Shown: piece by piece, positions 8,386-15,627 of the stretch
How the letters are laid out: each line of letters begins with the position of its first letter
How positions within the stretch are numbered: the first letter of the stretch is position 1
Source: DTDR01 sp964505415
GTDB taxonomy: Bacteria > Hydrothermota > Tepidihabitantia > Tepidihabitantales > DTDR01
Length of the DNA stretch: 64,000 nt
Assembly (NCBI GenBank): GCA_964505415.1
Contig: CAZDHW010000006.1
Location: 1-64,000 of the forward strand
Direction: 5' to 3'
Notes under the pieces: generated by a model
Told to the model about the DNA's origin: nothing
Seen by the model: only the letters and a program-made list of their open reading frames with translations
Databases searched by the model: none
Made by a program: the position numbers and the translations under genes

Positions 8386-9053
8386 AAGATTATAAAGAGA
8401 TAATTAAAAATTTTGCTTTTCAAAATCAAGCCTCTCTTTTTGGCGTTTGTGATTTTAAAAAAGTTGAAAAAGATAATTTTTTATTAGCAAAAGAGGTTTT
8501 GGAAAGATTTCCTTTCGCGATAAGTATCGGGAGAAAATTGTCAAAAGCTATTTTAGAAGAGTTAAAAGACCATCCCACACCATTATACTTTCATCATTAT
8601 CGGCAGGTAAACAATTTTTTAGATAATTTAGCATTAAAGATTACTTTTTTAATAGAAGAACTTGGCTATCAAGCCTTACCAATCCCCGCTTCGCAGGTTA
8701 TTGATTGGCAAAATCAGAAAGGACACTTATCGCATAAGAAAATTGCCTATTATGCCGGGCTGGGGTGGATTGGCAGAAATAATCTTTTAGTGAATGAAAA
8801 ATATGGTTCCCAAATTAGATTGGTGACTATTCTTACTGATATCCCTTTAATTCCTGATAAACCAAGAGAAGGTTTAGATTGTGGCGATTGTTATCTTTGT
8901 TTAGAAGTTTGTCCAGCAAAAGCAATTAAAGAGAAAAAGGAAGAATTTGACCATTGGCGATGTTTTGAGAAATTAAAAGAGTTTCAGAAAAAAGGTTATG
9001 TCGGTCAGTATATTTGTGGCTTGTGCGTAAAGGTTTGTAAAGGAAAGGTTTAA
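8382..9053 (+). CDS. Short QueG-like iron-sulfur protein
   Basis: The 223-residue protein resembles the core of epoxyqueuosine reductase QueG: the stretch HKKIAYYAGLGWIGRNNLLVNEKYGS is the cobalamin-binding domain signature of that family, followed by two [4Fe-4S] motifs, CGDCYLCLEVCP (about 167-178) and a second set around CFEK and CGLCVKVCKG. QueG itself is about 350-380 aa and carries C-terminal HEAT-type repeats; these are missing here, so the function may differ. It overlaps the mnmG stop by 4 bases (ATGA), which keeps it in a tRNA-modification setting. It converges on secY with a 4-base overlap. Confidence 0.75.
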   Translation: MKDYKEIIKNFAFQNQASLFGVCDFKKVEKDNFLLAKEVLERFPFAISIGRKLSKAILEELKDHPTPLYFHHYRQVNNFLDNLALKITFLIEELGYQALPIPASQVIDWQNQKGHLSHKKIAYYAGLGWIGRNNLLVNEKYGSQIRLVTILTDIPLIPDKPREGLDCGDCYLCLEVCPAKAIKEKKEEFDHWRCFEKLKEFQKKGYVGQYICGLCVKVCKGKV

Positions 9054-10357
9054 AATCTTCTGCCCTTGATCCGGATACCCTTTATCAGTCCTTCATAATG
9101 GCGCATTAAAAGGTGGGATTCAATCTGTTGAATAGTATCCAAGGCAACACCAACAATAATTAATAAAGTAGTGCCGCCGAAATAAAAAGGTACCTTAAAG
9201 GTATGCATCAAATACATGGGCAGAAGTGCCATAGCTACTAAAAAGAGAGCTCCTGGAAAAGTAATTAAAGTTAAACTGCGGTCAAGATACTCGGCGGTTT
9301 TCTCTCCCGGTCTTATGCCCGGAATAAAGCCACCGTATCTTTGCATGTTTTCTGCTAAATCCCTCGGATTGAAAACTACCGAAGTATAAAAATAAGTGAA
9401 AAAGATAATTAAGGCAGCATAAGTTAGATTATATAACCAACCACCAGGCGATAATATCTCTTTTATTGTATTTAAAGCTGGAATATTTAAAAAAGTTGTT
9501 AAGGTTGAAGGAAAGACAACAACACTTTGGGCAAAAATAATAGGGATAACACCAGCCGTATTTATTCTTAACGGAATATAGGTTGATTGCCCGCCATACA
9601 TTTTTCTACCAATGATTCTTTTTGGATATTGAACCGGTATTTTTCTTGCTGCTTGAGTTATGAGCACAACACCGGCATAGACACCAAAGATAACCAGTCC
9701 TAATAAAATTAAAGAGAAAAAGGAAATTTCACCAACTCTTACTAATTGATAAGTTTGAGCAATTGCTCGGGGAGTATCGTCTAAACAACCGACAAAAATT
9801 ATAAAAGAAGCTCCGTTGCCTAATCCCCGGTCAGTTATTAATTCACTAATCCACATTACCAAAATTGTGCCGGCAGTTAGGGTTAAAATAGTGACAAATC
9901 TAAATAGAATTCCTGGCAGAATAATAATAGGACCGGCAGCAGTCATTGGTTGATTTTCTAAATAAACCGAAATACTTGTTCCTTGAATGATTGCTAAAAG
10001 CACGGTTAAATATCTGGTCCATTGATTTATCTTTTTTCTTCCTTCTTCATCTCTCTGTAATTTTTCAATTTTGGGAAAGACTGCTCCTAATAACTGGAAA
10101 ATAATTGAGGCAGAAATATAAGGCATTATTCCTAAAGCAAAAATTGAAGCCCGCGATAAGGCTCCACCGACAAAAATGTCATACAATCCAAAAAAAGTAC
10201 TTTTTACACTTTCTAAAAATAATTTTAAAGCCGCCGGATTTAATCCGGGTGTAGGAATATGGGTACCTAAACGATATATCACCACCATTGCTAAAGTAAA
10301 TAAAATCCTTTTTCTTAGATCAGGAATTTTGAAAATATTGGGAACACTTTTAACCAT
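9050..10357 (-). CDS. secY: Protein translocase subunit SecY
   Basis: SecY forms the channel of the Sec translocon in the inner membrane. The 435-aa protein has ten predicted membrane helices, with PTPGLNPAALK, the plug-region GGALSRASIFALGIMPYISASI and the cytoplasmic loop FIPGIRPGEKTAEYLD all intact. Its ATG abuts the rplO stop. In most bacteria adk, map, infA or rpmJ follow secY; here the transcript meets the QueG-like gene head-on instead. Confidence 0.96.
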   Translation of the reverse strand: MVKSVPNIFKIPDLRKRILFTLAMVVIYRLGTHIPTPGLNPAALKLFLESVKSTFFGLYDIFVGGALSRASIFALGIMPYISASIIFQLLGAVFPKIEKLQRDEEGRKKINQWTRYLTVLLAIIQGTSISVYLENQPMTAAGPIIILPGILFRFVTILTLTAGTILVMWISELITDRGLGNGASFIIFVGCLDDTPRAIAQTYQLVRVGEISFFSLILLGLVIFGVYAGVVLITQAARKIPVQYPKRIIGRKMYGGQSTYIPLRINTAGVIPIIFAQSVVVFPSTLTTFLNIPALNTIKEILSPGGWLYNLTYAALIIFFTYFYTSVVFNPRDLAENMQRYGGFIPGIRPGEKTAEYLDRSLTLITFPGALFLVAMALLPMYLMHTFKVPFYFGGTTLLIIVGVALDTIQQIESHLLMRHYEGLIKGIRIKGRRF

Positions 10358-10804
10358 TTATTTATTAATAATTTCAAAACTACCGCCAATAGCGGTAATT
10401 TTTTCTTTTGCTTTTTCTGAAAAGGCGTGAGCAATGATTTTAATGGGTTTTTTCAATTCACCGTCACCCAGTATTTTTATTGGTAAGTCTTTTTTTACGA
10501 TACCTTCTTTTTTTAAAATTTCCGGAGTGATTTCATTATATTTCTCTATAATTTTTTCTAATTTCTTTAAATTAACAACTGCATATTCTTTTTTAAAAGG
10601 ATTATGGAATCCTCTTTTAGGAATTCTTCGGATAAGCGGCATTTGCCCACCTTCAAAGCCCGGTCCATATTCTTTTCCTGACCTTTGTTTAGCCCCCTTG
10701 GTACCGCGACAGGCTGTTTTTCCGTGTCCAGAGCCGGGTCCGCAGCCTACTCTTTTTTTTCTTTTTTTTGCTCCTTTTGGCGGTTTTAAATCAGCAATTT
10801 TCAT
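10358..10804 (-). CDS. rplO: 50S ribosomal protein L15
   Basis: The 148-residue L15 shows the typical N-terminus (LKPPKGAKKRKKRVGCGPGSGHGKTACRGTKG, seen from residue 6) and the GFEGGQMPLIRRIPKRGF signature. It binds 23S rRNA during large-subunit assembly. It overlaps rpmD by ATGA and abuts secY. The plus-strand open frame covering this gene is a shadow. Confidence 0.96.
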   Translation of the reverse strand: MKIADLKPPKGAKKRKKRVGCGPGSGHGKTACRGTKGAKQRSGKEYGPGFEGGQMPLIRRIPKRGFHNPFKKEYAVVNLKKLEKIIEKYNEITPEILKKEGIVKKDLPIKILGDGELKKPIKIIAHAFSEKAKEKITAIGGSFEIINK

Positions 10805-10986
10805 TCCTCAATCTCCTCCCATTCTATTAAATGCTTTACTTTATTTATCATTCCTCTTATTTGCGGATTATCAGGTAAAATATTTTCGGAATTTATTTTT
10901 TTAAGTCCCAAAGCTTTTACCGTTCTTTTATGAGTTTCTTTTTGGTCAATTAAACTTTTAACCAGTTTTACTTTTATCTTTTTCAT
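10801..10986 (-). CDS. rpmD: 50S ribosomal protein L30
   Basis: L30 is 61 residues from the ATG at 10986 (MKKIKVKLVKSLID). The family pattern of a short strand, then HKRTVKALGLKKINS and a final NPQIRGMINKVKHLI is complete. A TTG start at 11001 would only add LRKK-like residues, so I prefer 10986. The gene overlaps the rpsE end by 29 bases. Confidence 0.93.
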   Translation of the reverse strand: MKKIKVKLVKSLIDQKETHKRTVKALGLKKINSENILPDNPQIRGMINKVKHLIEWEEIEE

Positions 10987-11473
10987 CTTTTTTCTCAACA
11001 AAATAGCTTATCGGTTTATTTCTCGCTCGAGCAATTTCTTCTAAAGTTCTTAATTGTTGTAATGCTTTAATAGTTGCTCGGGCTAAATTAAGAGGATTTC
11101 GAGAACCAAAGGATTTTGAAAGTACATCTTTTAGACCCAAGGCTTCTAATACCGCTCGGACCTGGCGACAAGCGATAATTCCGGTTCCTGGTGACGCTGG
11201 TTTTAAAAGTATTTTTGACGAACAGTATTTTCCAGTAACTTCGTGGGGAATAGTTCGCTCTTTTATTGATATCTTTACCATTTCCTTTTTTGCTCTTTCA
11301 ATTGCTTTTCTTACTGCTTGGGCAACTTCCACTGCTTTCCCGTGACCAACACCAACCATTGATTTTCCATCACCAACAACGGCGACTGCGGAAATCCTTA
11401 ATCGTTTACCACCTTTGGTTACTTTTGATACCCTTTTTATTTCAATAACCCTTTCAATAAATTCCTGAGCCAT
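10958..11473 (-). CDS. rpsE: 30S ribosomal protein S5
   Basis: S5 is 171 residues with the double-stranded RNA-binding N-terminal domain (RVSKVTKGGKRLRISAVAVVGD, residues 14-35) and the C-terminal domain with SFGSRNPLNLARATIKAL. It helps translational fidelity at the mRNA entry side. A Lys/Asp-rich tail (KKDEKDKSKTG) extends the end and overlaps rpmD. The rplR stop is 8 bases upstream. Confidence 0.96.
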   Translation of the reverse strand: MAQEFIERVIEIKRVSKVTKGGKRLRISAVAVVGDGKSMVGVGHGKAVEVAQAVRKAIERAKKEMVKISIKERTIPHEVTGKYCSSKILLKPASPGTGIIACRQVRAVLEALGLKDVLSKSFGSRNPLNLARATIKALQQLRTLEEIARARNKPISYFVEKKDEKDKSKTG

Positions 11474-11481
11474 AATTTACT

Positions 11482-11847
11482 TTAAAACTTTAAACCTCCT
11501 TCCCGGGCACCTTCCGCAACTGCTTTAACCCTTCCGTGATATTTATATCCGCCGCGGTCAAAAACAACTTTTTCAATCCCTAAAGATTTTGCCTTTTCCG
11601 CCAACCATTTTCCCAGTTCGTAGGCAATTTGTGTCTTTTTGGTAATTCCCAATTCTTTCATTTTTTCTTGAAACTCTTTTTTTGTAGAAGCCACACCGGT
11701 TATCATTCTTCCTAATTCGTCGTTGATTAAATAAGCATAAATATGTTTATTGCTTCTTTTCACTAATAACCGTGGCCTTTCAGTAGTTCCAAAAATTTTT
11801 TTTCTTATTCTTAAATGTCTTTTTTCTAAAGGTGTTAATTGTTTCAT
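11482..11847 (-). CDS. rplR: 50S ribosomal protein L18
   Basis: L18 (121 aa) binds 5S rRNA. The conserved segments RKKIFGTTERPRLLVKRSNKHIYA and the C-terminal VVFDRGGYKYHGRVKAVAEGAREGGL are intact. It is the first gene of this fragment of the spc operon: the gene normally directly upstream, rplF, is missing, and instead a promoter with -10 TATTAT is followed by the ATG within about 11 bases, without a Shine-Dalgarno site. Confidence 0.96.
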   Translation of the reverse strand: MKQLTPLEKRHLRIRKKIFGTTERPRLLVKRSNKHIYAYLINDELGRMITGVASTKKEFQEKMKELGITKKTQIAYELGKWLAEKAKSLGIEKVVFDRGGYKYHGRVKAVAEGAREGGLKF

Positions 11848-11858
11848 AATAAATTATA

Positions 11859-11886
11859 ATAATAACAAAAATTTTTAAAAAGTCAA
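11859..11886 (-). promoter_or_regulatory. Promoter of rplR-secY operon
   Basis: On the minus strand TTGACT (11886-11881), a 16-base spacer and TATTAT (11864-11859) precede rplR. The start codon at 11847 lies 11 bases after the box, so the leader would be about 5 bases and carry no Shine-Dalgarno site. Confidence 0.6.
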
Positions 11887-11887
11887 A

Positions 11888-12202
11888 TTATTCTCTAACC
11901 TCTTTAGCAAGCCAATCAAGATATTTTTTATAGCCCCTATTAATATTAAGTTCCAAAAGACAAGGAACTTCGTAAGGGTGTAATTCTTTAATTTTCTTTT
12001 CAATCACTTTATATTTTTCTTTTGTGGTTTTTAAAAATATTCCGTACTCTCTTCCTTTTTCTATTTTGTTATTCCACCAATAATAAGAAGTAATTTTGAA
12101 AATATTGGCACAAGCAATTAGGCGTTCTTCTAAAAGTTTTTTAACAATTTTTTTACCGATGTTTAAATTATCAATAGTTGTGTATAAAATAATATACCTC
12201 AT
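11888..12202 (-). CDS. cutA: Divalent-cation tolerance protein CutA
   Basis: CutA is a small trimeric protein of the PII-like fold. The 104-aa sequence has the family segments GKKIVKKLLEERLIACANI, TSYYWWNNKIEKGREYGIFLKT and LHPYEVPCLLELNINRGYKKYLDWL. It starts at an ATGA overlap with the upstream unknown gene and is last in the operon. The precise physiological role of CutA is uncertain. Confidence 0.92.
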   Translation of the reverse strand: MRYIILYTTIDNLNIGKKIVKKLLEERLIACANIFKITSYYWWNNKIEKGREYGIFLKTTKEKYKVIEKKIKELHPYEVPCLLELNINRGYKKYLDWLAKEVRE

Positions 12203-12438
12203 AAATATTTTTCTATTAACTTTTTTATTTCCTCGTCAATTTCAATATTTAAATTTTTTACTACATTCAGGAGAAGAGAAAGTTGTTTTTCCAAATCATA
12301 GGTTGAAGGGATAATAACATAATTTTTATCATAAAGCCGGCATTTGCCACCTTCTTTTACTTTACTGTCAAATATTACCTTTACTTTGTTAGCTTTCAGA
12401 AATTCAATAATTTTCTTTAAGGCTTCTTTTTTTGTCAT
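12199..12438 (-). CDS. Small conserved-looking protein of unknown function
   Basis: The 79-residue protein is not recognised. It is hydrophilic, helix-rich at both ends, with a central segment GGKCRLYDKNYVIIPSTYDL; the pairing of Cys-Arg-Leu-Tyr and the short strand resembles a small alpha/beta domain. It sits between the SDR epimerase (1 base away) and cutA (ATGA overlap), so it is translated with them. The tight packing and codon use like its neighbours argue that it is real. Confidence 0.65.
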   Translation of the reverse strand: MTKKEALKKIIEFLKANKVKVIFDSKVKEGGKCRLYDKNYVIIPSTYDLEKQLSLLLNVVKNLNIEIDEEIKKLIEKYL

Positions 12439-12439
12439 T

Positions 12440-13375
12440 TTAAAGCCAATTATTTTTTTTATACCATTCCAAAGTTTCTTTCAGACCTTCAATTAAAGAA
12501 TATTTAGGAATAAAATTTAATAATCTTTTTGCCTTTTCAATATTTCCTAAATAGCATTTGGCGGTTAAATCCCTTATTTTATCTCTCTGCCAGAGATAAC
12601 CAATAAGGAAAACTAAAAAATTTGGCAAATAGATTTTTAAAACCTTTTTTTGAACAATCTTTTCATAAGCGGAAACAATATGTTGAAAAGTATAACAATT
12701 GCCGTCGGTAACATTAAAAATTTCGCCACTTTTTAATTTTTTGTTATTTTCAATAATATTAACAATTAAATCGCATAAATCTTTAATATAACATAAGGAA
12801 AAACTGCCTCCGAATATTAATCCTAATCTTTTTTCTAAAATCTTAAAATATTTTAATGTCTCTTTATCCCGAGGTCCATATATTGCTGATAATCTTAAAA
12901 TAATTAAAGGAATTTGTTCGCAATATTTTAATAATAAATTTTCTTGGAGTAATTTAGAAGCACCGTAAAAAGAGAGAGGAATTGGGTTTTTGTCTTCTTT
13001 GATATTTTCTCCCGGTCCACAAACTGCTAATGTGGAAAGATGAATGAAAAGTTTTAGAGGCGGTTTCAATTCTAAAATATTTTCGATAAGATTTTTGGTT
13101 CCAAGATAATTTATCTGATAATAATCTTTTTTTCTTCCCCGAATTTTTCCCGCGCAATTGATAATATAATGACATTCTTTTATTGCCTCTTTTAAACTTT
13201 CTTTAATAAGTAAATCACCGTAATAAACTTTTAAATTTAAATCTTTTAAAAAAGAAAGATTAGAGGTTTTTCTTGCTAAAATAGCCACTTCATACCCTTT
13301 TTTTACTAAAGTTTCGCAAATATGGCTGCCGATAAAACCAGTAGCGCCCGTAATAAAAATTTTATAACTCGCCAT
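12440..13375 (-). CDS. NAD-dependent epimerase/dehydratase (extended SDR)
   Basis: This 311-aa Rossmann-fold enzyme has the cofactor motif ITGATGFIGSHI (residues about 8-19, GxxGxxG) and the catalytic YxxxK at FYGASKLLQ. It also has the extended-SDR features NCAGKIRG and LRLSAIYGPRD. Extended SDRs of this kind act on nucleotide sugars or steroid-like substrates; the substrate here cannot be told. It overlaps the end of the isomerase-like gene upstream by 14 bases and is likely translated from that transcript. Confidence 0.85.
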   Translation of the reverse strand: MASYKIFITGATGFIGSHICETLVKKGYEVAILARKTSNLSFLKDLNLKVYYGDLLIKESLKEAIKECHYIINCAGKIRGRKKDYYQINYLGTKNLIENILELKPPLKLFIHLSTLAVCGPGENIKEDKNPIPLSFYGASKLLQENLLLKYCEQIPLIILRLSAIYGPRDKETLKYFKILEKRLGLIFGGSFSLCYIKDLCDLIVNIIENNKKLKSGEIFNVTDGNCYTFQHIVSAYEKIVQKKVLKIYLPNFLVFLIGYLWQRDKIRDLTAKCYLGNIEKAKRLLNFIPKYSLIEGLKETLEWYKKNNWL

Positions 13376-14192
13376 TTTCTTTTAAGATTTTAATAAAATT
13401 TTCATAAGAAATAATAGCTGACTCTTTTGGTCGGACTTCAAAAATGAAATAACAATCATTATTCTTTAATAAACGAAAATAATATAAAAAATCAATGTTA
13501 CCTTTGCCAATAATATTATGCTGATCCCAACTGCCGTCATTGTCATGCAAATGGCAAGCTTTAATAAATTCTTTATGTTTTTCAAAAAAATTGATTTCTC
13601 TTTTTCTCGCTTCTTTTTCCAAACGGTTGATATGGCCGGTATCTAAAGTTAAAGCAAAATTTCCCCCTAAGTATTTTTCTAAAAGGCTTAAAATAAAAAG
13701 ATAACGGAAACCGCCAACATTTTCAATACAAAAATAGAGATTTTTATTTTTCTTAATATATTCTTTTAATTCTAAAAAAACTTTGTCGAAATATTCTTCA
13801 TATTCTTGTGGGTATACCTGATAGGTTTGTACTTTATTGCCTGAAATACCAAAAGTAAAATCGCTACCTAAATGAGTAGTCATTCTTTTGGCATCAATTT
13901 CAGTTAAATAATCAAAAATTTTTTTATAGAAATTTAAAGAAAACCTTCTTATTTCTTCGTTAATTAAAAATAAAGAAATTCCTTCCGGAGCGTGAAAAAG
14001 AAGTTCAATATTTTTTTCTTTACTAAATTCCAAAATCTTTTTTCGTTCTTCTTTTTTTTCTAAATGGGAAAGAAAATAAAAATTATTAAGGTTAATTTCT
14101 ACTGCCGGAAAGTTGTTTTCAAAAGCAAATTGAATGGCAGAAAGGATATCATTATAATCAAATAAAATTTGAAGAGCAAATTTGTATTTCAT
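13362..14192 (-). CDS. TIM-barrel sugar phosphate isomerase/epimerase-like protein
   Basis: The protein (276 aa from 14192) matches the xylose isomerase-like AP-endonuclease-2 fold. It has barrel strands with HAPEG, MTTHLG, FCIENVGG, LTLDTGHINR and CHLHDNDGSWDQHNIIGKGNID, where His, Glu and Asp residues would bind a divalent metal. I chose ATG 14192 rather than the longer ATG at 14219, because TATAAT (14204-14199) lies 6 bases upstream of 14192 and the longer start would fall between the -35 and -10 boxes. Substrate unknown. It heads the operon with the SDR epimerase and cutA. Confidence 0.8.
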   Translation of the reverse strand: MKYKFALQILFDYNDILSAIQFAFENNFPAVEINLNNFYFLSHLEKKEERKKILEFSKEKNIELLFHAPEGISLFLINEEIRRFSLNFYKKIFDYLTEIDAKRMTTHLGSDFTFGISGNKVQTYQVYPQEYEEYFDKVFLELKEYIKKNKNLYFCIENVGGFRYLFILSLLEKYLGGNFALTLDTGHINRLEKEARKREINFFEKHKEFIKACHLHDNDGSWDQHNIIGKGNIDFLYYFRLLKNNDCYFIFEVRPKESAIISYENFIKILKENGEL

Positions 14193-14198
14193 CAACTT

Positions 14199-14226
14199 AT
14201 TATAAAAAAGTTTCAACATTTTTCAA
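14199..14226 (-). promoter_or_regulatory. Leaderless-type promoter of the isomerase-like operon
   Basis: TTGAAA (14226-14221), a 16-base spacer and a perfect TATAAT (14204-14199) on the minus strand are followed 6 bases later by ATG 14192. Transcription should begin at or next to the ATG, and this decides the start of the gene. Confidence 0.7.
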
Positions 14227-14310
14227 ACTTAGGAAAGAGCTCAAAAGGTAGCCAATAGGGAGTATTGTGATAAATTCGATTTTTATCAAAATAACAGAGA
14301 AAATTACTTA

Positions 14311-14338
14311 TTGACTTTTTTGAAAAATTTGTTAAAAT
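14311..14338 (+). promoter_or_regulatory. Promoter facing the nested stem-loop
   Basis: TTGACT (14311-14316), a 16-base spacer and TAAAAT (14333-14338) point toward the stem-loop at 14381-14504. It matches the other promoters of this window exactly in architecture. A transcript would begin near 14345-14347, where an ATG is also present. Confidence 0.6.
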
Positions 14339-14346
14339 ATATTCAA

Positions 14347-14529
14347 ATGAATTTGATAATAATAGGTAAAAAAAATTCTGCTACGGAGAGAAGAAAGGAA
14401 AAGGTTCAGGTATCCTATTTAATAACCTCCTTATATTCTATCAGACAAATAGTCCCTCCTTTATTTTGCCTGAGCCTGACCACCCCACTTTCTTCTCTCC
14501 GTAGTTTAATAGATTTCAACTAATTTTTT
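14347..14529 (+). ncRNA. Candidate structured small RNA (novel) with nested helices
   Basis: A perfect 17-bp inverted repeat (14381-14397 with 14488-14504) encloses an 8-bp helix with one G-U pair (14403-14410 with 14469-14476) and a 6-bp helix (14415-14420 with 14447-14452), separated by asymmetric internal loops of 5/11 and 4/16 bases and ending in a 26-base loop. A promoter lies at 14311-14338 and a T-run at about 14524-14529, so a plus-strand RNA would be about 180 bases. Its loops contain ACCTCCTTA and CCCTCCTTT, each able to pair with a Shine-Dalgarno sequence. Alternatives are a long minus-strand terminator of rtcA (T8 at 14375-14368 follows the stem), a decayed mobile element, or a 58-aa leaderless reading frame (14347-14523) that resembles no family. 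I do not match it to 6S, SRP, RNase P or tmRNA. Confidence 0.4.
14381..14504. repeat. Perfect 17-bp inverted repeat forming a large stem-loop
   Basis: CTACGGAGAGAAGAAAG at 14381-14397 is exactly complementary to 14488-14504. On the minus strand the stem is followed after 5 bases by eight T (14375-14368), and it lies one base behind the rtcA stop, so it probably also ends the rtcA transcript. Confidence 0.9.
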
Positions 14530-15534
14530 ATCTTCATCAAGAATAATTTTTTTCTCAGGCAAAAATTTTTGGATTACCCAAAGATTAGTTTTTAAATGAT
14601 TAGTAATTTTATTTGTTCGATAACGGCAATGAGTATTACTAAGGACAATAAACACTGGTAATTGGTCAGCTAAATGATAATCAATAACGCCTTCGCTGTG
14701 ATAATATTCTAAAAATTCCTGAGCCGCTTCCTCCGCTACTTTTTCCGCCGGCTTACCAATTTCACCTAATGACGAAAATCCCACATTAATATTTTCAAAT
14801 TCTCCTAAAATAAAAGTATAAGTACCGGGAGAAGGACTTTCAATTTCTTCAATTAAAATTTCCGGGTTGAAATCTTTTAAAATTTGGTAAGCTCTTTCTG
14901 CCTGTCTTTGGGCAATACTTCTACTTAATTTGCCTACTTTGGAAATTATTTTAACTCTTTTCAATTCTCCTCTAGTTAAAAACTCAAAAAAATTTTGAGT
15001 TACCTTTTTAAATGGTTCTACTTCTAAAACTACCTGGCCACCACCTACCGGATAAAAACCGTATCTTTCAATTTTCGCTTGGCAAAAAAAAGAAAATTTT
15101 TTTATTGTTAAAAGAAGGACATTCTCTAAATAATCAAAAATTGGACTGAAAGGTACGTGAGTTCCTCCTTCTAACTTTATCTTTGAAGATGAAGGAGCAA
15201 AAAATAATATGGGCAAAATTGCTTGGATAACGAGAGTGACAGCGCCCGCACTTTTTTTCTTTTCCGCCACGTTAAAATAATATTCGCCGCTAATAATAGT
15301 TTTGGGTATAAATTTTAAAACCAAGGAAAAAAGTTGATTACCTTCAACAGTTGCTTGAGTAATTTGGCAACAAGCGTTTATTGCTGTTAAATGCTGTGGT
15401 AAAATTCCAGGTTTAGTTCTTCCTTTTCTGATGTTAGTAATAAAAAAAGGTTTTTTAAAACATGCTGAAAGAGATAAAGAAGTCCTTAAGATTTGTCCAC
15501 CCCCTTCGCCATAGGAACCATCAATAATAATCAT
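14506..15534 (-). CDS. rtcA: RNA 3'-terminal phosphate cyclase
   Basis: RtcA converts an RNA 3'-phosphate to a 2',3'-cyclic phosphate through an adenylated histidine. The 342-aa protein starts with the family signature IDGSYGEGGGQILRTSLSLS, has KLEGGTHVPFSPIFDYL and VGGGQVVLEVEPF, and near the end TNKITNHLKTNLWV, where the His corresponds to the nucleophile. Length is typical. No rtcB or rtcR is nearby. It is divergent from rpsO with back-to-back -35 boxes, and its stop lies against the large stem-loop. Confidence 0.93.
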   Translation of the reverse strand: MIIIDGSYGEGGGQILRTSLSLSACFKKPFFITNIRKGRTKPGILPQHLTAINACCQITQATVEGNQLFSLVLKFIPKTIISGEYYFNVAEKKKSAGAVTLVIQAILPILFFAPSSSKIKLEGGTHVPFSPIFDYLENVLLLTIKKFSFFCQAKIERYGFYPVGGGQVVLEVEPFKKVTQNFFEFLTRGELKRVKIISKVGKLSRSIAQRQAERAYQILKDFNPEILIEEIESPSPGTYTFILGEFENINVGFSSLGEIGKPAEKVAEEAAQEFLEYYHSEGVIDYHLADQLPVFIVLSNTHCRYRTNKITNHLKTNLWVIQKFLPEKKIILDEDKKLVEIY

Positions 15535-15540
15535 AGGTTA

Positions 15541-15568
15541 ATTAAAATAAAAAATTTATTTAAGTCAA
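15541..15568 (-). promoter_or_regulatory. Leaderless-type promoter of rtcA
   Basis: On the minus strand TTGACT (15568-15563), a 16-base spacer and TTTAAT (15546-15541) are followed 6 bases later by the rtcA ATG. The -35 box is half of an 8-bp inverted repeat (TAAGTCAA-ATTA-TTGACTTA) shared with the rpsO promoter. Confidence 0.55.
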
Positions 15569-15572
15569 ATTA

Positions 15573-15600
15573 TTGACTTATGAATTTCTCTGATTATAAT
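15573..15600 (+). promoter_or_regulatory. Promoter of rpsO-pnp
   Basis: TTGACT (15573-15578), a 16-base spacer and a perfect TATAAT (15595-15600). Here a leader of about 20 bases follows and ends in GAGGAG before the ATG, unlike the leaderless genes. Confidence 0.75.
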
Positions 15601-15627
15601 TATTAACAATTAAAAAAAGAGGAGCCT

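Noticed and set aside
10434..10904. 156-aa plus-strand frame
   Set aside because: It lies antisense to rplO and rpmD, whose protein families are certain; the frame is a shadow.
14381..14504. Transposon or IS ends
   Set aside because: The inverted repeat could be mobile-element termini, but there is no transposase, no target duplication that I can see, and the interior folds into further helices.
14381..14504. 6S RNA, SRP RNA or tmRNA
   Set aside because: No SRP GGAA-loop signature, no tmRNA tRNA-like end, and the single-stranded lead before the stem does not suit 6S; kept only as an unclassified candidate.
15561..15580. Operator-like palindrome TAAGTCAA/TTGACTTA
   Set aside because: Fully explained by two facing -35 boxes; kept as a promoter observation, not as a repressor site.
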